A stretch of DNA of 64,000 bases. Origin: Marinomonas rhizomae. Its GTDB lineage: Bacteria; Pseudomonadota; Gammaproteobacteria; Pseudomonadales; Marinomonadaceae. This document shows, piece after piece, positions 19,795 through 29,313 of the stretch. Position numbers and translations under genes: made by a program. Below the pieces are notes generated by a model. The model worked only from the letters and a program-made list of their open reading frames with translations. It did no database searches and had not been told where the DNA came from. Positions within the stretch are counted from its first letter, which is position 1, and every line of letters begins with the position of its first letter. The stretch spans positions 62,001 through 126,000 of the forward strand of contig NZ_QNSE01000003.1 in the NCBI RefSeq assembly GCF_003315485.1, written 5' to 3'.

Positions 19795-20260
19795 GCGTCT
19801 TTATGTCTTGCGTCATGGGAATGCTCAGGCTTATGGCTACGATCAAGATGAGCGTCGGGAGTTAACAGAGCTTGGTGTAGCTGAAGTGAAAACGGTTGCC
19901 CGAGCTTTTCGCGCTAAAGGTGAAAGGCTCGATGCGGTTTTTGTTAGTCCTTATACGCGAGCACAGCAAACAGCTAAAATTTTCCTGGCTGATTTAGATG
20001 TATCTGTCACGGTTGAAAATAGTGCTCTAATCACGCCCTATGGTCGTGAAATGGATGTTGCTAATTGGCTTAGTGACCAGCCTTATGAATCTATTTTATT
20101 GGTCACTCATCAGCCGTTCGCACATCAGTTGGTGGACTTTTTGGTTGATGAGCCTTTGCCAGTTAGTTTTGCGATGACAACGGCTACGATTGCTGCGGTT
20201 GAGGGTGAGTTTTTTGCTGGAGCATGTTGTCAATTTCGTTGGTGTGTCTCGCCATCATAA
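19781..20260 (+). CDS. sixA: Phosphohistidine phosphatase SixA
   Basis: Small histidine-phosphatase-superfamily enzyme (159 residues) that removes phosphate from protein phosphohistidine. The RHG motif lies in YVLRHGNA at the N-terminus and the second catalytic histidine in LLVTHQP. I chose the ATG at 19781, spaced correctly from AGGT; an ATG six bases earlier is possible. It begins inside the DUF4389 gene, indicating coupling. Confidence 0.88.
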   Translation: MKKLKRLYVLRHGNAQAYGYDQDERRELTELGVAEVKTVARAFRAKGERLDAVFVSPYTRAQQTAKIFLADLDVSVTVENSALITPYGREMDVANWLSDQPYESILLVTHQPFAHQLVDFLVDEPLPVSFAMTTATIAAVEGEFFAGACCQFRWCVSPS

Positions 20261-20289
20261 ATTATTTAATGGGTTGGTAAAAAGTAAGC

Positions 20290-21153
20290 ATGGGAAATGA
20301 AATCGTTTATAAGCTAGCGCACACTGAAATAGCCGCGCTTCAATGGTTGCCTCAAAATACTTCTGCATTCAAAGTGCTGTCATTGCATGGCTGGCTTGAT
20401 AATGCTGCCAGTTTCTCTAATTTATCTCCTCACTTATCTGATTTTTCTCATGTTGCGTTAGATCTTGCGGGGCATGGCCTGTCACTACATCGCCCTGCAG
20501 GTAGTTTCTATCATTTGTGGGATTATGTTCTTGATGTGGTGTCTATTTTAAATCAGTCTAAACAAAGTGTTTGGCTAATCGGCCATAGTATGGGAGGTGC
20601 TGTGGCTATGCTGGTCGCAGCGATTGCCCCAGATAAAGTTCGTGGGCTGATTGTGCTTGATAATATGGGGCCGTTGAGTGGGGCTACGGCTGATCGTGTC
20701 GTGACGCTGCAACGGGCTGTGAATAAAATGGCCAAATTTCGTTTAGGTCGAGATACAAGCTACCAGACAAAAGAAGATATGGTGTTGGCTCGAATGGATG
20801 GCTTTACTCAGCTGTCAAAATCAGCCTCGAAGCTGTTAGTGGAGCGCGGAGCAAAGCAAAAGGATGACGGTGTCTGGGGGTGGCGTCATGATGGGAAATT
20901 GACTTTTCCATCTCCTTTTCGAATGGATGAAGAAAGTGTCCAGGCTTTTATTCAGGAAATAAAATGTCCGACTTTAGCTTTGGTGGCTAAGGAGGGGATT
21001 TATAAAAATGATCATCTGTTAGTTGAGAAGCGTGCGGCTCAATTCCCATGGATAAAATTAAAATGGCTTGAGGGGAATCATCATTTTCACCTTGAACCAG
21101 ATACTTGCTTTACGGTAGCGACTGAAATTCAGCGATTTATAGATCAAAACTAA
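20290..21153 (+). CDS. Alpha/beta hydrolase
   Basis: Soluble esterase-like hydrolase of 287 residues with oxyanion-loop HGWLDNA at 33-39, nucleophile elbow GHSMG at 98-102 (Ser100), and a catalytic histidine near the end in GNHHFHLEP. Substrate is unknown. It resembles the short lipase/esterase members found beside sixA-type genes. The gene begins 29 bases after sixA; a DUF4892 gene follows 40 bases downstream, so they may share a transcript. Confidence 0.85.
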   Translation: MGNEIVYKLAHTEIAALQWLPQNTSAFKVLSLHGWLDNAASFSNLSPHLSDFSHVALDLAGHGLSLHRPAGSFYHLWDYVLDVVSILNQSKQSVWLIGHSMGGAVAMLVAAIAPDKVRGLIVLDNMGPLSGATADRVVTLQRAVNKMAKFRLGRDTSYQTKEDMVLARMDGFTQLSKSASKLLVERGAKQKDDGVWGWRHDGKLTFPSPFRMDEESVQAFIQEIKCPTLALVAKEGIYKNDHLLVEKRAAQFPWIKLKWLEGNHHFHLEPDTCFTVATEIQRFIDQN

Positions 21154-21193
21154 TGCGTTAACCCATCCTTACTTGGGATGAAAGGAAGGTTGT

Positions 21194-21991
21194 ATGGTGA
21201 AATTTCGTGGTGCGTTGTGTCTGTTAGCGGCCTTTAGTAGTGTTTCTTTTGCTGGGGAGTTGGGGGTTGAGCCTTATCGTGATGCACAGTTGGTCAAAAG
21301 TAATTCACAAGCCGAGCGGCTTGTTGAAGTTCCTTTAAGTAAAATTCGTCGAGCTGGCAGCGGATGGGAGCCTGAATCGGTTATTCGTTTGAAGGGTGAT
21401 TACTTCTCATCATTATATAAAATTAATCGTAATGCGCTTTTATCTGATGTTTACAGTCATTATCGTTCGCAAATGTTGAGCGACGGTCGCAGCATCTTGT
21501 TTGAATGTGAAAGTAGGAGCTGTGGCAGTAGTAATGCTTGGGCGAATAACTTCTTTGGTGATTACCTTTTATATGGTTCCGATCAAAGCCAATCTCTCCT
21601 TGTGGTTAAAAATAATAAGCAAGAGATCTATCAGATTTTATACCTTAATCGACGAGGTGCAGGTGATGTAATGGTTCGCTTAGATGAGGTTAAATCGGTC
21701 GAATCAAACGATACGGAGTTCGAAATTGTAGCGCAAATGGATGTTGAGGATATTCCTAGGATACGTCGGTTTGTTAATGACCTACCGGCAGGTCAAAACG
21801 TCGTTGGTTTTGTGACCAGTCAAAAGAGTGGCACGATAAGCGCTGTTGAGTCTGGTGATAGGCTCATTTCTACGTTATCGGCAGGTCTTGGTGATCGGCT
21901 AAAGAGTAAGGTGAGGTTTATTAATTTAGCCGATTTGGGGCGTGAATCACTTGGTGTTAATAGTATATCTTTTGTTTATGTACGTCCTTAG
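21194..21991 (+). CDS. DUF4892 periplasmic protein
   Basis: 265-residue exported protein. Residues 1-20 are a signal peptide ending VSFA-GE. The mature part carries one likely disulfide pair (CESRSC) and lacks membrane segments, suggesting a soluble periplasmic or outer-membrane-associated protein. The family name is from recall (DUF4892). Function unknown. GTG-started rssA-like gene follows nine bases later. Confidence 0.72.
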   Translation: MVKFRGALCLLAAFSSVSFAGELGVEPYRDAQLVKSNSQAERLVEVPLSKIRRAGSGWEPESVIRLKGDYFSSLYKINRNALLSDVYSHYRSQMLSDGRSILFECESRSCGSSNAWANNFFGDYLLYGSDQSQSLLVVKNNKQEIYQILYLNRRGAGDVMVRLDEVKSVESNDTEFEIVAQMDVEDIPRIRRFVNDLPAGQNVVGFVTSQKSGTISAVESGDRLISTLSAGLGDRLKSKVRFINLADLGRESLGVNSISFVYVRP

Positions 21992-22000
21992 GCGGTAACG

Positions 22001-22924
22001 GTGAATACGAAAAAAACAGTTGCTCTGGTTTTAGGTAGTGGTGCGGCGCGTGGTAACGCACATATTGGTGTAATTCAAGCTTTTGAAGAGCGTGGATATG
22101 ATATCGTCAGTATTTCTGGATGCTCGATCGGGGCTATTGTTGGCGGTGTTTATGCAGCGGGTAAATTGTCGGAATATCGTGAATGGGCAGAGTCTTTAGA
22201 TCGAATGAATGTTGTTCGATTATTGGATATGTCCATATTGAACGGCGGTTACGTGAAAGGTGATCGTTTTTTCGAAAAAATTCAAGATTTAATAGGGCAG
22301 CCAGCCATTGAGTCTTTGCCTATTGCTTACACATCCGTAGCAGTTGATTTGTTGAATCAGAAGGAATTTTGGTTTCAGCGTGGTGATTTGATAAATGCGA
22401 TGCGTGCATCTTCTGCGATACCTTCTTTGATATTGCCTGTGACTCTTAACGGTCAAATGTATGTAGATGGCGGAGTGTTGAATCCTTTGCCAATTATTCC
22501 TTCGGTGCCTGCTGGTGCGGATTATATTGTCGCAGTGGATCTCAATGGACCCGCTGAACAAGTTATAAATGAAGTTTCTGAGGGGGAAGAGGAAGGGCCT
22601 GCTTGGTGGATGAGCACAAAAGGTTTTTTTGGAAAAAATAAAGAAGATGGGGTGGATGATAAGGCCAAATATTCTCCAGAAAGCTGGGGCCGTTTGCAAA
22701 CAATTAATATGATGTTCGAGACGATGCAAGAATCATTGACTCAATATAAGTTAGCTGGATATCCACCGGATTTACTTATTTCTATACCTAAGGATATTTC
22801 TGGATTCTACGAGTTCTGGCGAGCCAAAGAGTTGGTTCAGTTTGGTTATGAAACCGCTTTAAAAGCGATTGATGGTCTTGAGTCGCCAAAATCAAATTAT
22901 TTTTCTTTTCCGAAAGGTTATTAA
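22001..22924 (+). CDS. rssA: Patatin-like phospholipase, RssA type
   Basis: Serine esterase with a patatin fold, 307 residues. Oxyanion loop GSGAARG at 12-18, nucleophile GCSIG at 40-44 (Ser42), and the DGG of the catalytic dyad near 160. Unlike the patatin at 51011, this one lacks an upstream extension. GTG start at 22001 with an AGGCGGT ribosome site. Phospholipase activity is inferred from the family; RssA function in E. coli is not settled. Converges on maf with a nine-base gap and no visible terminator. Confidence 0.85.
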   Translation: MNTKKTVALVLGSGAARGNAHIGVIQAFEERGYDIVSISGCSIGAIVGGVYAAGKLSEYREWAESLDRMNVVRLLDMSILNGGYVKGDRFFEKIQDLIGQPAIESLPIAYTSVAVDLLNQKEFWFQRGDLINAMRASSAIPSLILPVTLNGQMYVDGGVLNPLPIIPSVPAGADYIVAVDLNGPAEQVINEVSEGEEEGPAWWMSTKGFFGKNKEDGVDDKAKYSPESWGRLQTINMMFETMQESLTQYKLAGYPPDLLISIPKDISGFYEFWRAKELVQFGYETALKAIDGLESPKSNYFSFPKGY

Positions 22925-22933
22925 TTATAGTTT

Positions 22934-23536
22934 TTAGTCTATAGGGCTGACTCCTATTTTTCTCAGCAAATGAGATAGAGATATAAGTGGTAAGCCGATT
23001 AGGCTATTAGGGTCATTGCCTTCCATTTTTTCAAAAAGGCAAATCCCTAACCCTTCACATTTAAAGCTTCCAGCGCAATCAAGAGGCTGCTCGATTGAAA
23101 CATACTTAGTGATTTCTTTTATTGTGAGTTGTCGAAAATGAACGTGGTATTCGTTCAATGTGTACTGATAAGTCTGTTCTTTTTGGCTAAATACGCAAAG
23201 GCCAGTTAAAAAGCTCACTTTTTTTCCACTAAAGCTGGCGAGCTGTTTTATGGCGTTTTCTTCCGTATGAGGCTTGCCTAAAATTTTGTCGTTGAGTACA
23301 GCAACTTGATCGGAGGTTATAATTATCCCATCGGATTCTTGGTTGCTCTTCTGGCGTTCAAGACCAACTGCATGAGCTTTGGCTATACTAAGGCGTTTAA
23401 CCAAATCGACAGCAGACTCTTGAGGGAGTGGTGTTTCATCAATATTGGGTGAATGGCATTCAAAAGGGATTTTTAGGCGTTCTAAGAGTGCTTTTCGGTA
23501 AGGAGATGATGAGCCTAGAATAAGTGTTTTTAACAT
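22934..23536 (-). CDS. maf: Maf family nucleotide pyrophosphatase, YceF type
   Basis: Housecleaning enzyme that hydrolyses modified nucleoside triphosphates such as m7GTP, 200 residues. Seen: start LILGSSSPYRKALL, the PLPQESAVDLVKRLSIAKA segment and TSDQVA. Start ATG on the minus strand at 23536; divergent from yceD with 137 bases between. The adjacent yceD-rpmF arrangement supports the YceF (m7GTP) assignment over YhdE. Confidence 0.9.
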   Translation of the reverse strand: MLKTLILGSSSPYRKALLERLKIPFECHSPNIDETPLPQESAVDLVKRLSIAKAHAVGLERQKSNQESDGIIITSDQVAVLNDKILGKPHTEENAIKQLASFSGKKVSFLTGLCVFSQKEQTYQYTLNEYHVHFRQLTIKEITKYVSIEQPLDCAGSFKCEGLGICLFEKMEGNDPNSLIGLPLISLSHLLRKIGVSPID

Positions 23537-23673
23537 TGTATTTTTATCATTTTATTGGGTTGAAAGAAGATTTTACTTTTTTTTGCGTCGAATGACTTAA
23601 AAAAGTGAAAAAAAGTGCTTTAAGAGCAGTTAGACTTTGACAAAAAGGGCCCTTAGCCATATTATCCACCGCC

Positions 23674-24195
23674 ATGTTGAATGATACGTTACCTAAATAT
23701 TTTGACCCCCGAAAATACGCTAGCCATGAGCAAGCGCTTGAAGGGTACATGCCTCTTAATCAATTTAAGGAGCTTTGTGCTATATTAGCCTCTGATGAGG
23801 GTAATGCTTTTATTCATCTAGACTTTAGAGTTGATGAGGATAGGCGCTATATTGCTACTGGTTCAGTGAAGGCTCAAGTACAGGTTGTTTGTCAACGTTG
23901 TATGGGAGCTGTTTCACATGATCTGGCGTTAGATTTGTCGCTTGGGTTCGTTTATGACGAAGATCATGCAAAGAATCTACCGAACAATTACGATCCTGTT
24001 GTCATGACCGATGGTGAAGTAATTTTGGCAGATATGGTTGAGCAAGAAATTATACTTGCCCTTCCAATCGTCGCCTATCACGAAGAAAGTGGTTGCAACC
24101 CAACAGCTGTAAAGTATGCCTCGTCTACCGATGACGCACCGGATGACGAAAAACCGAATCCATTTAGTATATTGGCCCAATTAAAGGCCAAGTAA
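23674..24195 (+). CDS. yceD: YceD, 23S rRNA accumulation protein (DUF177)
   Basis: 173-residue DUF177 protein required for normal 23S rRNA levels in related species. A CQRCMG cysteine pair and an acidic C-terminal third ([11 protein letters not shown]) are visible. It precedes rpmF by 17 bases, the order nearly always seen, so it heads the rpmF-plsX-fab operon. Confidence 0.88.
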   Translation: MLNDTLPKYFDPRKYASHEQALEGYMPLNQFKELCAILASDEGNAFIHLDFRVDEDRRYIATGSVKAQVQVVCQRCMGAVSHDLALDLSLGFVYDEDHAKNLPNNYDPVVMTDGEVILADMVEQEIILALPIVAYHEESGCNPTAVKYASSTDDAPDDEKPNPFSILAQLKAK

Positions 24196-24212
24196 AGTTA
24201 GGAGCTCCAAAA

Positions 24213-24392
24213 ATGGCAGTACAAAAAAGTAAAGTAACTCGTTCACGTCGCGGCCAGCGCCGTTCACACGATGCTTTGACAGGTCCAACGCTTTCTGTAG
24301 AAAAGACAACGGGTGAACTTCATCGTCGTCACCACATTTCTGCAGATGGTTTTTACCGTGGTCGTCAAGTTATCACCCCTAAAGGTGAGTAA
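24213..24392 (+). CDS. rpmF: 50S ribosomal protein L32
   Basis: Short 59-residue ribosomal protein, [20 protein letters not shown] at the start and [12 protein letters not shown] near the end, unmistakable L32. It has no zinc cysteine pair, so this is the zinc-independent form. GGAG ribosome site seven bases before the ATG. Co-transcribed with yceD (before) and plsX (11 bases after). Confidence 0.96.
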   Translation: MAVQKSKVTRSRRGQRRSHDALTGPTLSVEKTTGELHRRHHISADGFYRGRQVITPKGE

Positions 24393-24403
24393 CTAAGATA
24401 CCC

Positions 24404-25339
24404 ATGATCAGGGTAGCTTTAGATGCTATGGGCGGGGACTTAGGTCCCCGCATTGCTTTTGACGGAGCAGTGGAGATTCTTTCTCGCCATCAAGATGTCG
24501 TCATTACCATTTATTATTCCCCCAACTCCGGTCTGGTACTTCCTGCGCCCCATGAACGTTTATCTCTGATTGCTTGCTCTGATGTTATCGATGGAGATGA
24601 AGAGATAGTGTTGTCTTTGTTTCGTCGTCGAAACAGTACGCTTTATCAATCTTTGAATTCATTGGCTCAACGGTCGTCAGATGTTGTTGTGACTTTAGGT
24701 AATACTGGCGCTATGGTTGCACTAGCGCGTCATATATTGGGCGTGTTGCGTCCTAAGTTGTATCCTGCATTAATTAGAGAGCTATACTCTAATCCATTGC
24801 GTTGCTTGGTAGATTTAGGGGCTAACGTTCATTGTCCGCCATCAATGCTGGTAGGCTTTGCCGAATTAGGGGCTGCTTATATAGAGGCGTTAAGTGACGA
24901 AGAGCCAAGGGTTGGATTACTCAATGTTGGTGTAGAAAGCTCGAAGGGAAGTGCGGTTATTCGAGAAACAGATCGGCTTCTAGCTGCGAATGAGTGGCCT
25001 GATTATTTTGGCTACGCTGAAGGTACCGAGTTATTTGATGGTGATAAAAATGTCATTGTGTGCGATGGCATGGTGGGGAATGCTGTATTAAAAGCATCGG
25101 AAGGGCTTTTGTCTTTTATGATGAATAAATTTAAAGGGATGGACGAGGCATCATCCTTGTTTGAGACTTTTTACCAAACTGAGCGTAGGCATGGGGCTTG
25201 TTTAGTCGGCGTTCGTGGCAATTTGGTAAAGGGTCATGGTCGTTCGGATTTGTCTGCTATGATCGGTGCGATTGAGTATGGAGTTGATATTGCGCGAGCA
25301 GATTTATATTCTGCGATTGAAGCGCGTCTTTGTAGTTAG
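24404..25339 (+). CDS. plsX: Phosphate acyltransferase PlsX
   Basis: Converts acyl-ACP to acyl-phosphate for phospholipid synthesis. Motifs DAMGGD at 7-12, GNTGA, DLGANV and CDGMVGNA place it in the family. It is only 311 residues, about 45 shorter than E. coli PlsX. Missing are the long helical segment before the GACLVGVRG motif and the extended C-terminus. The N-I-G-E-E motif of the family reads NVGVES here. The gene is intact and has an operon-typical position after rpmF, so I treat it as functional but divergent. Confidence 0.88.
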   Translation: MIRVALDAMGGDLGPRIAFDGAVEILSRHQDVVITIYYSPNSGLVLPAPHERLSLIACSDVIDGDEEIVLSLFRRRNSTLYQSLNSLAQRSSDVVVTLGNTGAMVALARHILGVLRPKLYPALIRELYSNPLRCLVDLGANVHCPPSMLVGFAELGAAYIEALSDEEPRVGLLNVGVESSKGSAVIRETDRLLAANEWPDYFGYAEGTELFDGDKNVIVCDGMVGNAVLKASEGLLSFMMNKFKGMDEASSLFETFYQTERRHGACLVGVRGNLVKGHGRSDLSAMIGAIEYGVDIARADLYSAIEARLCS

Positions 25340-25360
25340 GCTTTATAGCTAGGAGATTAA

Positions 25361-26284
25361 ATGAGCACTAAATTAGCTTTTGTTTTTCCGGGTCAGGGTT
25401 CTCAGCAGTTAGGGATGTTGGCAGATTTGGCGGAGAAGCACGATATAATAGAGCAAACATTTACCGAAGCATCTGATGTTCTTGGTTATGACTTATGGGA
25501 TCTTGTGCAAAATGATGCTGAGAGATTAAGTCAAACTGACAAAACTCAGCCAGCTTTGTTAACCGCTAGTGTTGCTTTATGGCGCCTTTGGGAGCAGCAG
25601 GGTGGTGATAAGCCGGCGTATGTCACAGGTCATAGTCTTGGTGAGTACTCTGCTTTAGTTTGTGCTGGTGTGATTGCTTTTGCCGATGCGGTAGAGCTTG
25701 TTAAGTTGCGTGGTGAATATATGCAGCAAGCAGTTCCTGCAGGTGAGGGGGCAATGGCAGCTATTATCGGTCTCGATGATGATAAAGTAGTTGCTGCTTG
25801 TGAAGCGGTTTCAGGCGTTGTGAGTGCGGTTAATTTTAATTCGCCTGGCCAAGTTGTTATTGCGGGTCATGTGGCAGCGGTAGAAGCTGCGATGCTGAAT
25901 GCAAAAGAAGCGGGTGCTAAGCGTGCTTTACCTTTGCCGGTCAGTGTTCCATCGCATTGTGAGCTTATGATTCCAGCTGGCGCTAAACTGGCTGAAAAAC
26001 TGGAAACCATTGTATTTAACTCGCCTTCTTGTACTTTGGTGCAAAATGTTACTGCCCAAGCGGTTTCGGACCCTTCTGTGATTAAAGCGAACTTGGTATC
26101 CCAGTTAAGTGAGCCAGTTTTGTGGACTCAATCTGTTATGTTGCTTTCTGAGTTAGGTGTAACATCAACGATAGAGTGTGGTCCAGGTAAGGTTTTAAGT
26201 GGGCTTAATAAGCGAATCGTCAAAGGTATGGCGTCTTCTTCTATCGGAGATTTGTCTGGATTTGAATCGGCCTTGTCTGTTTAA
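25361..26284 (+). CDS. fabD: Malonyl-CoA-ACP transacylase
   Basis: Loads malonyl groups onto ACP for fatty-acid synthesis, 307 residues. Nucleophile GHSLGE with Ser92, the N-terminal GQGSQ loop, and the VPSHCELM histidine near 200 are all present. Lies 21 bases after plsX with no fabH between them; fabG follows after 66 bases. Confidence 0.95.
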   Translation: MSTKLAFVFPGQGSQQLGMLADLAEKHDIIEQTFTEASDVLGYDLWDLVQNDAERLSQTDKTQPALLTASVALWRLWEQQGGDKPAYVTGHSLGEYSALVCAGVIAFADAVELVKLRGEYMQQAVPAGEGAMAAIIGLDDDKVVAACEAVSGVVSAVNFNSPGQVVIAGHVAAVEAAMLNAKEAGAKRALPLPVSVPSHCELMIPAGAKLAEKLETIVFNSPSCTLVQNVTAQAVSDPSVIKANLVSQLSEPVLWTQSVMLLSELGVTSTIECGPGKVLSGLNKRIVKGMASSSIGDLSGFESALSV

Positions 26285-26350
26285 TTTTGTTATTTATTCA
26301 ATATAAGCAGCTTGATATACACTTTTTAAAATAGATTATTGGAGATAAGC

Positions 26351-27085
26351 ATGAGCCTTGAAGGAAAAATTGCTTTAGTAACCGGAGCTACTCGTGGCAT
26401 AGGTAAAGCGATTGCTCTTGCTCTTATTGAGCAAGGTGCGACTGTTATTGGTACGGCAACGAGTGAGTCTGGTGCGCAAAGTATTAGTGAATACTTGGGT
26501 GCTAATGGCAAAGGTTGGGTGCTTGATGTATCGTCAAGTGAATCTGTCGATGCTGTAATTAAGGAAATTACGGCAGAATTCGGAGCCCCAACAGTTCTTA
26601 TTAATAATGCTGGCATCACTCGTGATAATTTGATGATGCGAATGAAGGAAGATGAGTGGGATCAAGTTGTTAATACCAACTTAACGTCTGTTTTTCGTGT
26701 TACAAAAGCTTGCTTACGTGGCATGACTAAAGCAAAATTTGGTCGTGTCATTAGTATTAGCTCTGTTGTTGGCTCTATGGGTAATGGCGGACAAACAAAC
26801 TATTCTGCAGCAAAGGCCGGGCTAGAAGGTTTTAGTCGCTCTTTAGCAGCAGAGATTGCGTCTCGTGGTATCACTGTAAATTGTGTTGCTCCAGGATTCA
26901 TTGAAACAGATATGACTAAAGTGTTGCCTGAAGAGCACAAGGCCAAATTGGTCGAAAAAGTACCTTCATCACGCCTTGGTCAACCAGAAGAAATTGCGGC
27001 AGCTGTTGCATTTTTGGCGTCAAATGGCGCTGCTTATATCACCGGTGAGACATTACATGTCAATGGCGGTATGTATATGTCGTAA
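26351..27085 (+). CDS. fabG: 3-oxoacyl-ACP reductase FabG
   Basis: NADPH-dependent SDR enzyme of fatty-acid elongation, 244 residues. Cofactor motif GATRGIG at 12-18, NNAG at 85-88, catalytic S138, Y151, K155. ATG at 26351 is preceded by GGAG; a start four codons upstream (26339) would swallow that site. Confidence 0.95.
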   Translation: MSLEGKIALVTGATRGIGKAIALALIEQGATVIGTATSESGAQSISEYLGANGKGWVLDVSSSESVDAVIKEITAEFGAPTVLINNAGITRDNLMMRMKEDEWDQVVNTNLTSVFRVTKACLRGMTKAKFGRVISISSVVGSMGNGGQTNYSAAKAGLEGFSRSLAAEIASRGITVNCVAPGFIETDMTKVLPEEHKAKLVEKVPSSRLGQPEEIAAAVAFLASNGAAYITGETLHVNGGMYMS

Positions 27086-27169
27086 TTTGAGTTGAATTTT
27101 ATATTTAATTCAACGAAAATACGTCTCCGGTTCATGTCGAGAATCACACCTTTTCGGTGATCGAATTTT

Positions 27170-27175
27170 TATAAT
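27170..27175 (+). promoter_or_regulatory. Putative -10 box of an acpP promoter
   Basis: Exact TATAAT, 42 bases before the acpP start, in the 132-base fabG-acpP gap. No good -35 match was found at 16-18 bases upstream, so the assignment is tentative. An own promoter for acpP is common. Confidence 0.4.
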
Positions 27176-27217
27176 ATGCTCACACTGAGCTGTTAATGAG
27201 TAGAGTAGGAACTTCTA

Positions 27218-27451
27218 ATGAGTAGCATTGAAGAACGCGTTAAGAAAATCGTTTGTGAACAACTAGGCGTTAAAGAGGAAGATGTTGTTGCTTCAGCATC
27301 TTTTGTTGATGACCTAGGTGCAGATTCCCTAGATACAGTTGAGCTAGTAATGGCTCTTGAAGAGGAATTTGATACTGAAATTCCTGATGAAGAAGCTGAA
27401 AAAATCACTACCGTACAAGCAGCGAACGACTATATCAACGCTAACTTGTAA
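27218..27451 (+). CDS. acpP: Acyl carrier protein
   Basis: 77-residue acidic carrier protein with the phosphopantetheine attachment serine S37 in GADSLDTVE. It is essential for fatty-acid, lipid A and phospholipid synthesis. AGGAA ribosome site lies before the ATG. Followed by an intrinsic terminator before fabF. Confidence 0.98.
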   Translation: MSSIEERVKKIVCEQLGVKEEDVVASASFVDDLGADSLDTVELVMALEEEFDTEIPDEEAEKITTVQAANDYINANL

Positions 27452-27475
27452 GATATTGGTGAACTGAGTTTTCCG

Positions 27476-27510
27476 AAAAGCCGCTTGTATTCGTTACAGC
27501 GGCTTTTCTT
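27476..27510 (+). terminator. Terminator/attenuator between acpP and fabF
   Basis: Perfect ten-pair stem AAAAGCCGCT/AGCGGCTTTT with a 12-base loop followed by TCTT. Read-through would give less fabF than acpP. Confidence 0.75.
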
Positions 27511-27556
27511 ATTAATAGCTTTTAAAGAAATAAGAGCGAATTGCTGGAGAAATCTT

Positions 27557-28798
27557 ATGTCTCGTCGTCGGGTTGTAGTCACAGGAATGGGAATGGTGAC
27601 ACCCCTTGGCAATAATGTGAAAGATACGTGGGATAATATCCTGGAAGGCAAAAGTGGTGTATCGGAGATCACTTCTTTTGACGCTAGCCAGTTTTCCACC
27701 CGTTTTGCTGCGCAAGTAAATGGCTTTGACGCTACTCAATATATGAGCGTCAAAGAAGCACGCAAAATGGATCTTTTCATTCAATATGGTATCGCTGCTG
27801 CTGTGCAAGCGTTAGATGATGCTAATCTTAATGCTGACACAGCCGATTTAACTCGTGTTGGTTGTGCAATAGGTTCAGGAATTGGTGGTTTGCCAATGAT
27901 TGAAAAAAACCTAGAGCTATTGAATGAATCAGGTCCAAAACGTATTTCTCCTTTTTTTGTTCCAGGCGCGATTATTAATATGATTTCAGGTCATGTTGCG
28001 ATTCGTTTTGGTTTTAAAGGTCCCAATATTTCGATTGTTACTGCCTGTACTACTGGTACGCATAATATTGGTATGGCTGGGCGAATGATTGCTTATGGGG
28101 ATGCTGATGTAATGATCGCTGGCGGTGCTGAAATGGCGATTACGCCGTTGGGGATAGGTGGTTTTGGAGCGGCTAGAGCGTTATCTACTCGTAATGATGA
28201 TCACAAAACAGCCAGTCGTCCATGGGATAAAGACCGTGATGGCTTTGTTATGGGGGATGGCTCTGGTATTTTGATATTAGAAGAATATGAGCATGCGGTC
28301 GCTCGTGGCGCAAAGATTTATGCAGAACTTGCAGGTTTTGGTATGAGTGATGATGCCTATCATATGACGGCTCCACCAGAAAGTGGCGAAGGTGCCGCGT
28401 CAGCCATGAGGGCGGCTTTGAAAGATGCTCATCTTACGCCTTTAGATATTGATTATATTAACGCTCATGGCACATCAACACCAGCAGGCGACTTGGCAGA
28501 GACTCAAGCAGTAAAATCGCTTATGGGTGAAGATGCATCAGATGTTGCTATTAGTTCGACTAAGTCGATGATTGGGCACTTACTTGGTGCTTCTGGTGCG
28601 GTTGAGTCAATTTTTTCGATACTTGCGATTCGAGATCAGGTTGCTCCACCAACGATTAATTTAGATGAAGCTGGCGAGGGGTGTGATTTGAATTATGTTC
28701 CTGTGACGCCACAAAAGCGTAAAATTGACGTTGTCTTAAATAACTCTTTTGGTTTTGGTGGTACGAACGGAACATTAGTATTTAAGAAGATATCTTAA
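27557..28798 (+). CDS. fabF: 3-oxoacyl-ACP synthase II (FabF)
   Basis: Condensing enzyme of fatty-acid elongation, 413 residues. Catalytic C164 in [10 protein letters not shown]304 in NAHGTSTP and H341 in GHLLGASGA. The ATG at 27557 has GGAG at the proper spacing; a longer reading from 27485 includes the terminator hairpin and is rejected. Last gene of the fab cluster, closed by the hairpin at 28801. Confidence 0.95.
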   Translation: MSRRRVVVTGMGMVTPLGNNVKDTWDNILEGKSGVSEITSFDASQFSTRFAAQVNGFDATQYMSVKEARKMDLFIQYGIAAAVQALDDANLNADTADLTRVGCAIGSGIGGLPMIEKNLELLNESGPKRISPFFVPGAIINMISGHVAIRFGFKGPNISIVTACTTGTHNIGMAGRMIAYGDADVMIAGGAEMAITPLGIGGFGAARALSTRNDDHKTASRPWDKDRDGFVMGDGSGILILEEYEHAVARGAKIYAELAGFGMSDDAYHMTAPPESGEGAASAMRAALKDAHLTPLDIDYINAHGTSTPAGDLAETQAVKSLMGEDASDVAISSTKSMIGHLLGASGAVESIFSILAIRDQVAPPTINLDEAGEGCDLNYVPVTPQKRKIDVVLNNSFGFGGTNGTLVFKKIS

Positions 28799-28800
28799 AT

Positions 28801-28836
28801 ACTAATATGGACGGACAACCATCCGTCCATATTAGT
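28801..28836. terminator. Strong hairpin terminator after fabF
   Basis: Fifteen perfect pairs (ACTAATATGGACGGA and its complement) with a six-base loop, then TTAGTTTTATT. Serves fabF and possibly the convergent gene at 28845. Confidence 0.8.
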
Positions 28837-28844
28837 TAGTTTTA

Positions 28845-29252
28845 TTAATGTACTTGAGTTGGTGTGCCGCGCAATGCACTGATTTCTTTTGATATATCGT
28901 AGCTTTTATTCTGGTTATCTAGTTCATATAAATGGTCTTCCAGCTGCTGATAAAGAGCAATTTCCTCATCACCTAGAAAGTGCAGGCACTCTCCACCAAC
29001 AAACCATAATAGCTCTCTCTTTATTAGAGGGACTAGATTTGCGTAGCATCGTATGAAGCGTGATAATACTTCTTGGGCATCAAAAGTGTAATCATGGGTA
29101 TTTTCCTGAATTTTATTTGTCAGGTTGTCCCACTTTTCTAAGAAGTCTAATTCTTCTTCTGCCAACTCTGGCTGATTAAAAGGTGCGTGTTCTGCGATTC
29201 GCTGACGTAAATCGGAAAAAGCGTCAAGTATATATTGTGTGCGTGATTCCAC
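28845..29252 (-). CDS. Conserved protein of unknown function, possibly PA2817 family
   Basis: 135-residue acidic, mostly helical cytoplasmic protein (YILDAFSDLRQRIAEHAPFNQPE...). No catalytic motif stands out. It looks like the PA2817 family by memory only. Divergent from the ABC transporter pair at 29314, 61 bases apart; convergent with fabF. Confidence 0.6.
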   Translation of the reverse strand: MESRTQYILDAFSDLRQRIAEHAPFNQPELAEEELDFLEKWDNLTNKIQENTHDYTFDAQEVLSRFIRCYANLVPLIKRELLWFVGGECLHFLGDEEIALYQQLEDHLYELDNQNKSYDISKEISALRGTPTQVH

Positions 29253-29313
29253 GTAAAACCCTATTCAAGTAAGTAACTAATTAGTCGGCAACTGCCGTAC
29301 GAGAACTTCAATT

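Noticed and set aside
22289..22729. 146-codon antisense frame in the RssA-type gene
   Set aside because: Shadow of a well-supported patatin; no plausible start signal.
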